In this document: one piece after another, positions 44,510 through 55,875 of the stretch
How the letters are laid out: every line of letters begins with the position of its first letter
How positions within the stretch are numbered: position 1 is the stretch's first letter
Source of the DNA: Liolophura sinensis
Lineage: Eukaryota > Mollusca > Polyplacophora > Chitonida > Chitonidae
DNA: 64,000 bases
Direction: 5' to 3'
Assembly: GCF_032854445.1 (NCBI RefSeq)
Contig: NC_088298.1
Coordinates: 17,689,976-17,753,975, forward strand
Translations under genes and position numbers: made by a program
The notes under the pieces: generated by a model
Told to the model about the DNA's origin: nothing
What the model saw: the letters and a program-made list of their open reading frames with translations, nothing else
The model's database searches: none

Positions 44510-45624
44510 CTTAAAAAAAGAAGGCTAAAAACAAAGTAAGATTGATTGCAACTTTAACATGGAACTAATAGTTAAATTATCTTATTTACCGTTTCATAAC
44601 TCACTTTCCGTGTTGAGAACTGATATGCTTCGATAATAAAGACAACATGAAGTACAGATCCAACAAGAATTAGATATGTTTGCTAAATCGCACGACCACT
44701 TGAAGTGGCAGAAGTTCACATTGTTATCAAATATATAACTGCGAAACATCAGAATAACATTAATGGTAGTCAGTGAGCGAAGTCTTACCTTGCTAATGTT
44801 GGTCCTACTGCCAGCTATATCTGTATCTCTCCCTGGCTTTTGGTTTGCCTGCTCCCAGTGTGTTTTAATACTAATAATCAAGCCTGTGACAAATTGTCTT
44901 GAAATTGACTCGAGCTCACATACCGCTAAACCAATAGGACATGTAACAAAAAAGGTTGTTACCTGAATCATGACCTGCCTAAGGCATATATATGTGACTT
45001 GTTCTAAGCATACAGTGATGTCATGCCGCAGACAGTATTGTAAGGTTTTGTGGGTGTAGCTATTGTAAAAAAACAACAATTGTTTTTTTAATAATTACGA
45101 CGTCCTCCCAGGCAATGAATTCGTGGTGTTAAAACAAAAGTTAGTGGAAATTAACATAATGAAGTAAAAATACTACCATAACTGCATTTTATGTACAGTA
45201 ATATGGACATCCAACATCTAGAAACACAGGGCTTGTGGTATTACGCTTCTCTGACGAAAGGCAATCTTGGTATAGAGTTTTAGTAATTTTACAGACAGCT
45301 GGCTATGGGCGACGAGTTAAAAGAAAAAGACTATAGAGTAATTGGTCATTCCATTAGGGCTGAGCGCCAGGCAAGGAAGAACATTTCCTTAAGGGGTTGT
45401 CTAAGTTGCTTCTTTTTAAGCCTTGAAATGAATTGTTAGAACAGAACACGAGGTAAAATAAAAACGAGGCCAGATTTCACCCTCTGCCAACTACTACATG
45501 TAGTTTTCGCGGCTCTGGTTTTACTTTCTATGCTGTAGTAATTTATACCATATACATACCACACTTGTCAAATTTTCGTTCAGCTCATTCTGGATTTCTT
45601 TAGGGTCGGACTAGAAAAGATGCA

Positions 45625-45735
45625 GACCCAGGAACCTGTAGATGGTCGTGGGTGTCCCCGGACTCATTTTCCTCACACCATAATGCTGGCCGATGTACTG
45701 GGTAAAACACCAATGTATGAATCAATCAAGTTTTG
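45625..45735 (+). mobile_element. SINE-1 fragment
   Basis: Contains GTAGATGGTCGTGGGTGTCC, CACACCATAATGCTGGCCGA and GTAAAACACCAATGTATGAA. 3' half only. Confidence 0.7.
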
Positions 45736-47007
45736 TTTTGAAAAAAAAACAACAAAAAAAAACAAAAAAACAAACAGATAAATGGTGAATTTTATTAATT
45801 ATGCTATAAATTTGTAAAGAAATCTCTCTGATTTGTCTAGTTTAAGTCTAGCTTAAAACCAATTGGCAGACAACAATGACCTCTCTTTTTGCAGTTTGGT
45901 TTCCCACTGGAATTGTCTCCCTTGTTTTTCACGAGCTATCACGAGGCCTAGGGTTATTGAGGGGCCATAGGTGATCGTCGGCCGTTGGGTAGAGCAATGA
46001 CTGGCTCATCCCGTTTTGTTACATTCGGCCCGTTTTGCAAAGCTATTAGAATATAAAGTGCATTAGTCATGGTGACGAGTTTCTGCACAGTGTGTTGTGA
46101 TAGAAATTCTGCTAGACGCAGTTTGCGACTGTTTCGTGAAACAGGCCGCTCACCTACACTATCCGGATGCATTGCGATACCATTTTGGTGTGTAACCATG
46201 TGTTTCCACAGGAGTGGACATCAGTGACCTTTTGATATAGGGATTTCCAAAAACTAACTGATCTCCGTCAAACGTGATTGTGAGGGAACTAACCAAAGTG
46301 TTGTTTGCACCTTCCATTTCAAAGAGAATGACTACGTTACATATGACACTGTAACATTATTATAACTTGAATTACTCAAATTACCGTGTTGTCATCACAT
46401 TTAGAGACACGATATGGTAGGCCTTAATCCTGGGCTAGGTATTGTATGGTCATCGTGTTGAATTAGATCGTACAGTTGGATATATGAACCGTTGCAACCA
46501 AAGCGCAACTGGCATACATATATCTCATTCATTTGCCTAGAACGTTTCTTGCCCCTTTCCATCACCATTAAAAACTGTTGACAGCTTCTCCTTGCATGAT
46601 TCCGTCCTAATTTCGGACGTTATAGACTTTCTTAGTTCTTTGCGTTGAACGTCGATAAGAGAATTAGCCTAGCAATTCTTGATGTTATGCTAATGTCTGT
46701 TTAAACGCATTGATTTGACATATTTGTTTCTAATTTATTTTTATTTTGCAGGAATGATCGTTTTGAGGTTGCTACTTTTAAGCATTTACATGAACGGTGA
46801 GAAGTACTAAGTGATATTGACCGACGAGACCGAATTTCACCGGATTAGTCAAATATCACACCTGCTCTGCTCTTGTTTTCTATGCTGTGGTATTTTAATT
46901 TTCATGAACTTTTCAAATTCATAAATTTTAATTAACCATGTCTCCATTATGGAATAATGGCGTACTTCAACAGAAGATATCTATAACTTGATGTATACAC
47001 AATCTAA

Positions 47008-47255
47008 GATTTATTTATTTATTTGATTAGTGTTTTACGCCGTACACAAGAATATTTCACTTATACGACGGCGGCCAGCACTATGGTGGGTGGAAACCGG
47101 GCAGAGCCCGGTGGAAACCCACGGCCATCCGCAGGTTGCTGACAGACCTTCCCACTTACGGCCGGAGAGGAAGCCAGCATGAGCTGGACTTCAACTCACA
47201 GCGACCGCATTGGTGAGAGGCTCCTGGGTCATTACGCTGCACTAGCGCACTAATG
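47008..47255 (-). mobile_element. SINE-1, near full length, minus strand
   Basis: The plus strand reads TTTATTTGATTAGTGTTTTA, ACGACGGCGGCCAGCACTAT, CCGGAGAGGAAGCCAGCATG, TCACAGCGACCGCATTGGTG and CATTACGCTGCACTAGCGCA. One of the least diverged copies, probably young. Confidence 0.9.
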
Positions 47256-47402
47256 ATTATTCAGGTGTTTAGTTATCAGCACTTCCTTAAGACAATGGCC
47301 CGGAAGTGTATATGATGCATTTTCTGGGTAAACTGTGCCTTGGCAGGTCAAATGGAGAGACGAGAAATAGAGGGGTGATCTGGTTATGCTCTCTGTCCAT
47401 AG

Positions 47403-47597
47403 ATGCTAACACCAAAACGTCATTTTGTTACACTAGGTCATAGATGGTATGAAAGTCCATTAAAATCAACACGATGTATTGCAGAAAGAGCATTTAGAGC
47501 GCTGAAATCGCGTTTCCGGTATTTAAATTTTATTGCTAACACATCATTTGACGTTTCTTTTGGATGTTTAACTGTATTAATTATTCTGAGCATTTGA
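47403..47597 (+). pseudogene. PIF/Harbinger-like nuclease fragment
   Basis: Reads RCIAERAFRALKSRFRYLNF, like the conserved (R)xxIERAFGxLKxRFRxL end of the DDE nuclease of PIF/Harbinger transposons and their domesticated relatives (HARBI1). Only about 50 codons survive, between two SINE-1 copies. The rest of the nuclease is absent. Confidence 0.5.
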
Positions 47598-47828
47598 TTT
47601 ATTTATTTATTTGATTGGTGTTTTACACCGTACTAAAGAGTATTCCACTTATATGGCGGCGACCAGCATTATGGTGGCAAGAAACCGGACAAAGCCCGGT
47701 GGAAACCCACAACCATCGGCAGGTTGCTGCATGACCTTCCCACGCACGGCCAAAAAGGAAGCCAGCATGAGCTGGACTTGAACTCAACGACAGCATTGGT
47801 GAGAGGCTTCTGGATCATTAAGCTGCGT
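47595..47828 (-). mobile_element. SINE-1, near full length, minus strand
   Basis: The plus strand reads TTTATTTGATTGGTGTTTTA, GCGGCGACCAGCATTATGGT, GAAGCCAGCATGAGCTGGAC and AGCATTGGTGAGAGGCTTCT. Second SINE-1 within 600 bases, same orientation. Confidence 0.9.
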
Positions 47829-47938
47829 ATCAGATGAAATACAGCCTCTTCTCCAAGGACGGGGAAATGGTCCATCGATGTGCATTTTGTGCACGAGTGC
47901 GGTCTGCCTTAGAGTGACCCGCTGCTTTTGGGTATGCT

Positions 47939-48400
47939 TTGCGTCGGTTAGGTTGTTTAGAATTTGTGCGTGTTGGAAGTACGGAAATGAAAGAACACAC
48001 CATGTTTAATCATCTACAGACCCTTGAAGCTGCTATCGCTCATGCTGTTGAGTATGAAACTGTGAAAGGGCTGAATAAGCCTGTGTACAAACCACAGTTT
48101 TACACACAAACTGGCGTGGGATATGTCAGGGTTGTGAGAACTGCTGATGCATTAATGGTAGGAAGTGTTGCTGAGCAACTTCAGGAGCACATAAGTAGGT
48201 TATCCCTATCCATTGAGCAGCATCTCCGGAGATCGGCAGAACTTCAGAAAATTATCAGGTTTAAAGAGGGTAACAATTTGAATTTCCGTGACAAAGAGTG
48301 CTATGTATGTCACAAAAAGGGTCATCTGTCCTACGACTGTCCCCTCAAGCAGGCACCGGTGAATGAACTGGACGACAATAGGAACGCACCTTTAAACTAA
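47939..48400 (+). pseudogene. Ty3-type gag C terminus with zinc knuckle
   Basis: 153 open codons. The CCHC knuckle CYVCHKKGHLSYDC (C121, C124, H129, C134) would bind element RNA. Upstream AAIAHAVEYE is typical of the end of the capsid region of such elements. Its true start is lost. Confidence 0.75.
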
Positions 48401-48479
48401 ACCGGGCTGTGTCTGTGGCCAAGGATAGACACTGTCTTCCTCTTCTAACAGGCCACGCTGCAGCGTTGGCGCAGTAATG

Positions 48480-49054
48480 GAATCTTGTCTCTCTGGCAAA
48501 GTGGAAATCGCTGGTATCACTGTGGATAGATACAGCATCTGCCACAAGCTTGATGTCGTCCACGGTCTATGATCAGTTGGGGGTGAAAAAGCCATTGTTA
48601 GAAAAAACAGATGTGGTGCTAACCAATGCTAATGGAAGAGCTTTAATGATTTTGTACAAAGCTCACGTGGACAAACAGTCAAGTGTTTGTACATAAATTC
48701 GTCGTAGCTGCCTTAGAGATGCCTGGAATGCTGGGGATAGACTTTCTTCAGCAAAATAACTTTGATGTCAGTGTCGGTAGAAGAGATTTGATCATGGGAT
48801 GGGGGTGGGGTGGGTGTCAACGTATTTCTGTAACAGGTAGGGCTAGCTCGCACTCTGTTAGGATCAGGTTAGCCTCAAAATTTGTTATTCCAGCTCAATC
48901 CGAAGTGCCATTAATAGGCTATATTGTTGGAGAGGTTGAACCAGGTGAGGTACAGTATTTTATAGCTGAAGGGTTAGTTGGAATGGTCAGAAAAGGTTTG
49001 TTGGTCTCACAAGCCCTTGTTAATCCAGAAGAAGTTTGTCTTGATTGTTATTAA
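48480..49054 (+). pseudogene. Ty3-type aspartic protease remnant
   Basis: The flap and second half (MPGMLGIDFLQQNNFDVSVG, at about 48718-48780) is the GxDFL motif of retroelement proteases. The active-site region upstream is broken by a small insertion near 48525 and its third active-site position is Ala rather than Gly. Non-functional. Confidence 0.65.
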
Positions 49055-49419
49055 TGTTACACATAAACCTATATACATTAAGGAAGATGACCATATAGCT
49101 GGAGTGCATGCAGTAGTCGATGTTCCCGTGGCCGAAGGCAAGGAGGGTAGAAAGAAGGTCAACCTTCCCGCCCACCTCGAGTCATTACTGAAGAGAGGGT
49201 CTACTTTTCGGGGTAATCAGCAGACCTTTCAGTTGAAGGAAATGATTTGTCAGTATCAGGATGTCTTTGTAGCTCCTGATGGGAAGCGTGGAAGAACCCA
49301 GTTAATCAAGCACTCAATACGGAGGATGCCAAGCCCACCAAAGTTCCTTCTGGCCGACCACCAATGGCCCAAAGAAAGATCGTTGAGGAATAGCTGGAGA
49401 AAATCTTAAGGGACGACAC

Positions 49420-49910
49420 AACTTAGCCTAGTAGTAGCCCCTGGTCTTCCCCGGTTTTGCTAGAGGCTAAGCGAGATGGATCTACCCGTTTTTTGTGTCG
49501 ATTATAGGCGTTTGAATGCCGTAACGATAAAGGATGCTTATCCCCTCTCACGCGTTGACGACTCCTTAGAAGCTCTTTCTGCTTCGTGCTGGTTATCTAT
49601 TCCAGATCTTGTCTCAGGATATCGAGCCGTGAGTAAAAAGATCGAAAGAAGACGACCTTCTCAAACCATAAAGGGCTTTTTCAGTTGAAAGATATGCCAT
49701 TTGGCGTGTGCAGTGCACCAGCGAGTTTTGAACCACTCATGGATTTGGCACTTAGAGGGTTGTATTGGGATCGATGCCTGTATTACCTGGATAATATTAC
49801 TGTGTTTGGTAAATCTTTTGATTCTGCCTTAGATAACTTGAAAAATGGTCTTTAACATGATTCGAGGGGATAAAGCTTAAGCCCTCAAAATGTTCCCTAT
49901 TTCGGAAGAA
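49420..49910 (+). pseudogene. Ty3-type reverse transcriptase remnant
   Basis: FCVDYRRLNAVTIKDAYPLS, LSIPDLVSGYRAV, then in another frame DMPFGVCSAPASFEPLMDLA and YYLDNITVFGKSFDSALDNL. The catalytic box is YLDN instead of YLDD, so the polymerase would be inactive even without the frame breaks. The C-terminal catalytic region continues into the next segment. Confidence 0.8.
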
Positions 49911-50700
49911 AGTGGCATATTTGGGTCATGTGGTTTCTGAGTCTGGCATAAGTTGCGATCCTGCTAAAGTGGATCAAGGGATCAACGGGTCAGTCCCAGA
50001 AAATGTATCTGAAGTCAGAAGTTTCCTTGATCTTGTGGGGTATTATAGACGCTCTATCCCCTCTTTTTCTACAGTTGCCAATCCTCTTATCTGTCTGACA
50101 AGGAAGTCTGCGAAGTTTCGTTGGGGCAAGGACTGTCAGGGGACATTTGACGCTTTGAAGAAATTAGTAACATCTTCCCCCATTCTGACTTATCCTATGC
50201 CGGAGGCAAAATTTATCCTCGATAAATGCTAGTGCGACAAGAATCAGCGCGGTATTATCATAGGTTCAGAATGGTAAGGAACATGTAATCGCCTACGCTA
50301 GTAAAACACTAAATAAACATCAGCGAAGTCATTGTACTACAAAAAAGGCGCTCTTGGCAGTGGTCACATTCATCAAACATTTTCGCCATTATTTGTGTGG
50401 TAGGAGTTTCTTGCTAAGGACTGATCATGCCAACTTGAGGTGGCTGAGGAACTTTAAGGAGCCGGAAGGCATGATGCCGAGGTTGATTTATGTCCTGGAC
50501 ACATGTGATTTCGTCATAGAACATCGTAAAGGTAACAGGCATGATAACATGGATGGGCTCTCTCGTCAATCGCACAGGATATGCAAAAGGAAGGACTGTG
50601 AAGGTTGTGAGGGTTTATTCAACATGCAGACAAGCCACCAAAGAACCTCGAGACGTGGTAAGCCTTTGGGCATTGTCTGAGGCTTTAGAGGTAAAGAGAG
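49911..50700 (+). pseudogene. Ty3-type RT connection and RNase H remnant
   Basis: YLGHVVSESGISCDPAKV and VRSFLDLVGYYRRSIPSFST are the end of reverse transcriptase. HVIAYASKTLNKHQRSH and LLRTDHANLRWLRNF are RNase H. NRHDNMDGLSR marks its C-terminal end. One stop near 50230 and later frame changes. Confidence 0.8.
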
Positions 50701-50769
50701 GTGTCCTCTATTATCGTCGGTATCAGAAGATGTATCCTAAAGTAGTTTACTGCTGGTTGCTCCGCCTGA

Positions 50770-50912
50770 TGTCGAAGAGTTTTATGAATTACACTGTAAC
50801 CGCACATCTGGTCACTTAGGTAGAAACAGAAGCCTCCGTTCAATTCGTCAGAGGGTATACTGGCCGGGTATGACAGCTAACATAGCCCGCTGGTTGCGTG
50901 CCTGTGATTTAA
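50770..50912 (+). pseudogene. Integrase N-terminal zinc domain, cut off
   Basis: Reads YELHCNRTSGHLGRNRSLRS then RVYWPGMTANIARWLRACDL, the HHCC domain of Ty3-type integrases, ending just after the first Cys. The following sequence belongs to a different gene family. Confidence 0.75.
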
Positions 50913-51475
50913 AGGTAAGGTTAAAGCATTTAAGCTTCTGTTAAATTCACCAACATACAAAATATCATTTTGTGAGCTTGGCAAAGAGTGGTGCGTACCT
51001 CTAGGTTTACAGGAAGAACTGGAACAGTTTGTCTGTGATCTTTATGGATAGAAGGACTGTAGTGATATTAACACTGTTAAGTATAACTGGTTCCGACTTG
51101 GACATGTGAGTGATACAGCAATGCCACCAAACCACGACAGCTTGGCATTGCACATTATGAGGGCCAATTATGACGCAAAACTTCGCAGATCTTGTCTTCA
51201 GGCACAATCCCGTCCCCCAAATCCAGACGGGTATGGTTGGGAGATGACAGACACAAGACTTCGTATTAAATTGAACACTTTGGCGATTGCACCTGACTCT
51301 ATTCTGAATTGTATAAATTGTTCTTGTAGAAAGACTCTGTAAGACTCTAACAAATGCTTTTGTAAGAAAGAGGGGGTATTGAGTGCACAGACTTGTGCAA
51401 GTGTAATGACTGTCATAATCGAGTACCACAGGTTAATAGTGACAACACAAGTGATGATGAAACTGCCTAATTACA
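50913..51475 (+). pseudogene. Fragment of a multi-copy cysteine-rich protein family
   Basis: Reads FCELGKEWCVPLGLQEELEQ, VKYNWFRLGHV, LALHIMRANYDAKLRRSCL and PPNPDGYGWEM, then a Cys cluster (CSC, CFC, and CKCNDCHNR in a shifted frame). I recognise this order from a large uncharacterised family abundant in marine invertebrate genomes: (H)xLRANYQAxIWRRS ... PxGxGW ... CxCxxxC. Function unknown to me. A TAG follows LYG near 51048, a TAA lies near 51341 and a frame change lies in the Cys cluster, so it is dead. It begins right where the integrase fragment ends. Confidence 0.6.
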
Positions 51476-51740
51476 GATGTATACATAGGATGAGTAAGGA
51501 GGACTGATGGTTGGAGACACTCCCACCAAAACAATGCATTGTCTTTCCGAGGACATCATTTGGTCAAGTGTTATTCAGTATAAGCTGAGAATCAGTGATA
51601 TAATATATTGTGCTAATGCAGATTACCGGTGTAAAAGTAAATTGTTGTCAACAAACAAAATGCATTTATAAAAAAAGATTTCATTCCTGTGTTTATCATC
51701 TCATTTATTATTCAATGTTATCTATTCATATTCGTACTGA
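51476..51740. other. No gene seen
   Basis: Spacer with no recognised feature. Confidence 0.4.
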
Positions 51741-51990
51741 GAGCCTCAGTGGCCAAGTGGTTATCGTGCCAGCACAACACTGTGACTAGGAAGTCTCTCG
51801 ACAGTGTTGTCGCGTTGAGTTCAAGTCTGGCTGGTTTCCTCTCCAGTCATACGTGGGAAGGCCTACCAGGAAAATATGATTGGTCTTGGGTTTCGACCAG
51901 GATTCCTCATACAATATTACTGACTGCTGTCATACAAGTAAAATATTCTGGAGTACCACATGTAACATAAATCAAATATATAAATAAACA
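51741..51990 (+). mobile_element. SINE-1, full length with Pol III promoter boxes
   Basis: A box TGGCCAAGTGGT at 51750-51761 and B box AGTTCAAGTCT at 51818-51828. They are 68 bases apart, as in a tRNA-derived promoter with a long variable region. The body and the AAATATATAAATAAA tail follow. It shows that SINE-1 is tRNA-derived. Confidence 0.85.
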
Positions 51991-52511
51991 CCTATACTAT
52001 GCTGGCTGATTTCATGGACGCACTTGTATTACTAAACTATTCAGGTCATCCGTTAAATTTTGTCAAGGCAGATTTTTCGCCCGCAAGTTTCTTGACAATA
52101 CAAAAACTTTGTTGCAAGTTCAATTCTATTCCTTATCAATTTGTCTTCTATTTGTTGGCAAATATAGACCCAATCATTTGTCAAACAGGATTCATCTAGG
52201 TGTGGTTTAGTCCAATGTTGTTTGTAACCTCTTTGCAAAATATCAATAATCACGATCCATTTAACACATCCACAAATGTGACAATCCGCAAAAAATACCA
52301 TTAGTACTTTAAGCTCATCAAACTCTAAAGCAAGCAAATATTTTTGGTAGAGCATTGCTGATTTAAAGCAAGCATATAATGAGGAAGAATTTGATATATA
52401 GTTCTCCCCTTCACCTTTTATGCTGAAGCAAATTGTTTTTCTAGGCCACTTTTTTACCTACGGCCCACGGCTTACATTCCCTCAGAGTGATACACCGAGA
52501 GACTATTCTTC
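51991..52511. other. No gene seen
   Basis: AT-rich spacer. Short open frames on both strands at 51999-52355 have no domain. Confidence 0.4.
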
Positions 52512-53070
52512 CCGGCACTGCCACTGATCTACAGTGCCTTGCTTGAAATTCTCAGTGACATTATTTCTTGCCAGTGACGCACAGTACCCAGATGAAATTC
52601 TCAGTAACATTATTTCTTGCCTGTGACGCACACTACCCAGATGAAATTCTCAGTGACGTTATTTCTTGCCTGTGACGCACAGTGCCCAGATGAAATTCTC
52701 AGTGACATTATTTCTTGCCAGTGACGCACAGTACCCAGATGAAATTCTCAGTGACATTATTTCTTGCCAGTGACGCACAGTACCCAGATGAAATCCTCAG
52801 TGACATTATTTCTTGCCAGTGACGCACAGTACCCAGATGAAATCCTCAGGGACATTATTTCTTGCCAGTGACGCACAGTACCCAGATGAAATTCTCAGTG
52901 ACGTTATTTCTTGCCAGTGACGCACATTACCCAGATGAAATTCTGATTGACTTTATTTCTTACCAGTGATGCACAGTGCCCAAGATGAAATATTAGGTGA
53001 CCTTTATTCTTACTAGTAATGCTCAGTGCCCAGGATGTAATAATCGGTGACTTTCTTTTTCACCAGTGCA
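52512..53070 (+). repeat. 49-bp minisatellite, about 11 copies
   Basis: The unit starts TTATTTCTTGCCAGTGACGC and ends CCAGATGAAATTCTCAGTGACA. TTATTTC recurs at 52561, 52610, 52659, 52708 and onward at a constant 49 bases; the outer units are degenerate. It lies 350 bases upstream of the RecQ-like gene. The period is not a multiple of 3, so it is not coding. Confidence 0.92.
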
Positions 53071-53424
53071 TGTGACATTTGTCACGGTGGGTGTTTCTCT
53101 CCATAACTTTAGTAAAAGCGTTGTTCGAATGACCGTTACCCACCTATAAAGTATAATTTTAACTATTCTTGGTAAATTCAGAAACTTCTGTAATAACTCT
53201 ATTTAATCTGATACATTACGTTTATGTTGACTATCAGTCGTGAGGTACGCTCATAACATCAGTGGGTATACCTCAGCAGGCTTTCACCTTATCCGTTGAT
53301 AAAGGTAGCAGCATTTCTCGTTACTGAGCCTGAAATGACCGAAATGACCCGGAGATAAGGAAAACCCTTACACTAAATGTTATTGGATGGTTTAGTCAAG
53401 TGATGAACTAACCACTAGTACAAC
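53071..53424. other. Upstream region of the RecQ-like gene
   Basis: Between minisatellite and start codon; no TATA box or other clear promoter signal seen. Confidence 0.35.
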
Positions 53425-55875
53425 ATGGCCGACTCAGGATGTTACAAGCTGGGGGAAGGAGTAGTAGAGTAGATTGAACAATTTTTCAACATTAGTGAAT
53501 TGAAAACCTTTCAAAAAACTGTTCTCGCAAATGCAGCGGTACTGAAATATGATAGTCTGGTGTGTGTACCGACTGGCAGTGGGAAGTCATTGTGTTTTGT
53601 AACGCTGCCTATCATATATGATAAGCAATGGGCCGAACGTGAAGACACAACCACAACAACGGGCAAATCTGTTCATCCACCGCATCAGAGATCAGTAATT
53701 ATCAAAATATCCCCACTTATCAACCTTATAAACATGCAGGTGGAGAGACTTATACACTGTTTGTGTTTATGTTACAGATATTTGGTAGGGAACCTAGAAA
53801 GTTACCTTGACTCCAAGTTCATCAGCAGCCTTTTCAAATCTGGTGTCTATTAGAAGAGTGTCGCAGCATTAGTTTTTGATGAAGTTTATACGGCTATGTC
53901 CTGGTAAGAATCAGCTTTTATTTTATGTTAATCTCTGATTAACATAATGAATGATCAAGCCCAGTGAAGACTAAGGCTGTTATTTAAATAATTATCACAG
54001 TATTATTTAAAACATCTTAATGTACATACAATGACTTCAAAAAATATTTTCACATGATCTTCCTTAGAAGAACAGACTGAAATGGTCTTCTAGATATTGC
54101 ATACTTTGTGCAGATGTGACCTGTTCTTTGTAGATAGGTAACCTACTTTGTCAAATGTATAATCGTATAAATCTACTTTGGAACATAATATAAATTAGTA
54201 CATACAGTTTTAATCCAAAATGACAACTTAAATATGTTGATATTTGTTATTATGCAATGTCTACGGAAACGTCCGGTTGTGATACAAATACCAAATCAGA
54301 TAAACTCTATTTGGGCGTTACTATGAAGGTCTTGTAAGGAAAGTTTACCCACAGCGGAATGATGTGTGATCGCAGCTAAGTTGATTAAACACATGATTAC
54401 GTTATCTTGGTGAGGACTTTTTTCTGGCATCAAATGGTTGATCACTTCCAGAATAACCTAGACTGAACTTACCAGTATCAGTTTGGTCCAGTATGTCTTC
54501 CTGCATGAAAAATACTAGCTTGTTTACAGCTAGCAAGGCTGGGTTATTATTGATGACGTAAAGCTGTTGAAAGCAATGATTTATCAGAATTATTCATAAT
54601 GTTGTGATACGAATAATGTTGACAATTATTTATGTATGCAATTGCTTATGATTTCTTTCTTCTTTTCTTGAAGGGGACTTTCTTCAGATGGTAAAAAGGC
54701 ATTCAGAAGCTTCTTCTCAAGACTTGGGTATTTGCGAACAAAATTTCCTGAGGTTCCAGTCATGTGCCTTACTGCGACATCCAGCAAAGCAACACTGTTA
54801 ACTGTGAGACAACTTTTAGCTCTGATAAAGCCATTTGAATATCTTGAATCCCCAGAACGCCCAAACATAAGGCTGTGTGTGAAAAAAATTAAGACAGGTC
54901 ATGAAGCAGTACAATGGCTTGTCGAAGGAATTCGCAGGTATGGAAATACATATCCGAAGACCATAATTTATTGCAGGAGTATTCGAAAATGCTCTGAGTT
55001 ATATGCACCCTGTGAGGAACATCTTGGTAAAAACCCTGTGGACATGGACATACGACAGTTTGACATGGTACATTCCATAACAATGCCAGATGTCAATACT
55101 AGTATTGTTGATCGGTTTATGCGCAGCACCGCACTACTAGTTGTTGTCTTTGCTACCAAGATTCTTTGGATGGGAATCGATATTAGACGTTCCCAGGTAG
55201 TGCATGATGGTCCTCCAGGAACCGTTGATGACTATTTGCAGCAGATTGGACGAGCTGGTAGAGATGGGCAACAGGCTCATGCTGTTCTGTTGTTTCATGG
55301 CAAACACTTGCGGAACCTTGATGGTGCGCTGAGGTGTGTTGTTAGGAATTTGGACAATTGCATCAGAGAGATTCTACTGGAAGGTTTCCCCGGTGAAACA
55401 CAACCCATAAATGACAAACATTTGTGCCGCAATATTTGTGCCTCAAAGTGCAATTGCGCGCAGTGCAGTGTGTACGAGAGCATGTATGAATGTTTTGTAC
55501 GGGAGCATGAAGAACAAGAGGAGGCAGACAGTGGTGACGAGGAGGAGGAGTACAGGCAATTGTTAGAGGGCCGGGAACATCGGCTACTCGTGGAATTTCT
55601 ACAAGACCGACTTGGACATGCAGACCAGTTCAGAACATCCACTCCACGCTGCACCTTCCCTGTTGCATGGACTGGACAACAGTGTCATTGAGGAGTTCTT
55701 AGAGAAGGCAGCTGAAATTTGCAGTGTAGATGATGATGTAATTATAAATTTTGTACAATTCCTTTATATAGTACAGCTTGCCACGTTGTGGAAGCTTTGG
55801 CAACAGTATTTAGTAATATGGATGTTGATTTTGAGTTCAAAAATTAGTGTGCTAAGCATTTCTGTTTCCTTCTGA
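53425..55875 (+). pseudogene. RecQ-like DNA helicase, two exons, broken
   Basis: ATP-dependent 3'-5' DNA helicase of the multi-copy RecQ-like group of marine invertebrates. ATG at 53425 has a good context (AACATGG). Exon 1 (to 53903) has the Walker A VPTGSGKS, ISPLINLINMQVERL and motif II DEVY (normally DE[AV]H). The intron is 53904-54673 (GTAAGA...TTGAAG). Exon 2 restores W-GLSSDGKKAFRSFFSRLG, then motif III LTATSS, IIYCRSIRKC, DYLQQIGRAGRDG (motif VI) and a Cys cluster HLCRNICASKCNCAQC. In-frame TAG stops lie at 53470 and 53851. About 30-40 residues expected between the Ib-like segment and YLVGNLESYLDSKF are missing. A frame change near 55620 leads to the C-terminal piece LLHGLDNSVIEEFLEKAAEI (stop at 55875). 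Probably inactive; the two stops could also mark unrecognised introns. Confidence 0.8.

Larger units (their letters stand above)
40200..44760. repeat. Segmental duplication, unit 3
   Basis: Most diverged of the three units. Order: alpha gene, SINE-1, block matching 31190-32100, inverted R1, inverted upstream copy, truncated beta gene, upstream region. Ends with sequence also found at 38790-38930 (AGTGGCAGAAG...). Confidence 0.75.
44011..47007. other. Upstream region of unit 3 beta gene and spacer
   Basis: Holds the shared upstream region (44040-44480), a perfect hairpin (44485-44509), a SINE-2 scrap near 45345-45420, two R1 pieces (about 45440-45540, 46730-46890), the third conserved block (45890-46290) and an inverted upstream copy (46440-46700). 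The 161-codon frame at 44594-45079 (-) has no domain. Confidence 0.45.
47939..50912 (+). mobile_element. Truncated Ty3-type retrotransposon (gag to integrase N terminus)
   Basis: Domain order zinc knuckle, protease, reverse transcriptase, RNase H and start of integrase identifies a Ty3/gypsy-type element. No LTR is visible on either side, and the capsid part and most of the integrase are missing. Frames change at least five times. Unrelated in sequence to the gag at 13996. Confidence 0.85.

Noticed and set aside
44594-45079. 161-codon open frame on the minus strand
   Set aside because: No domain, poor composition, and it overlaps sequence shared with the non-coding region 38790-38930.
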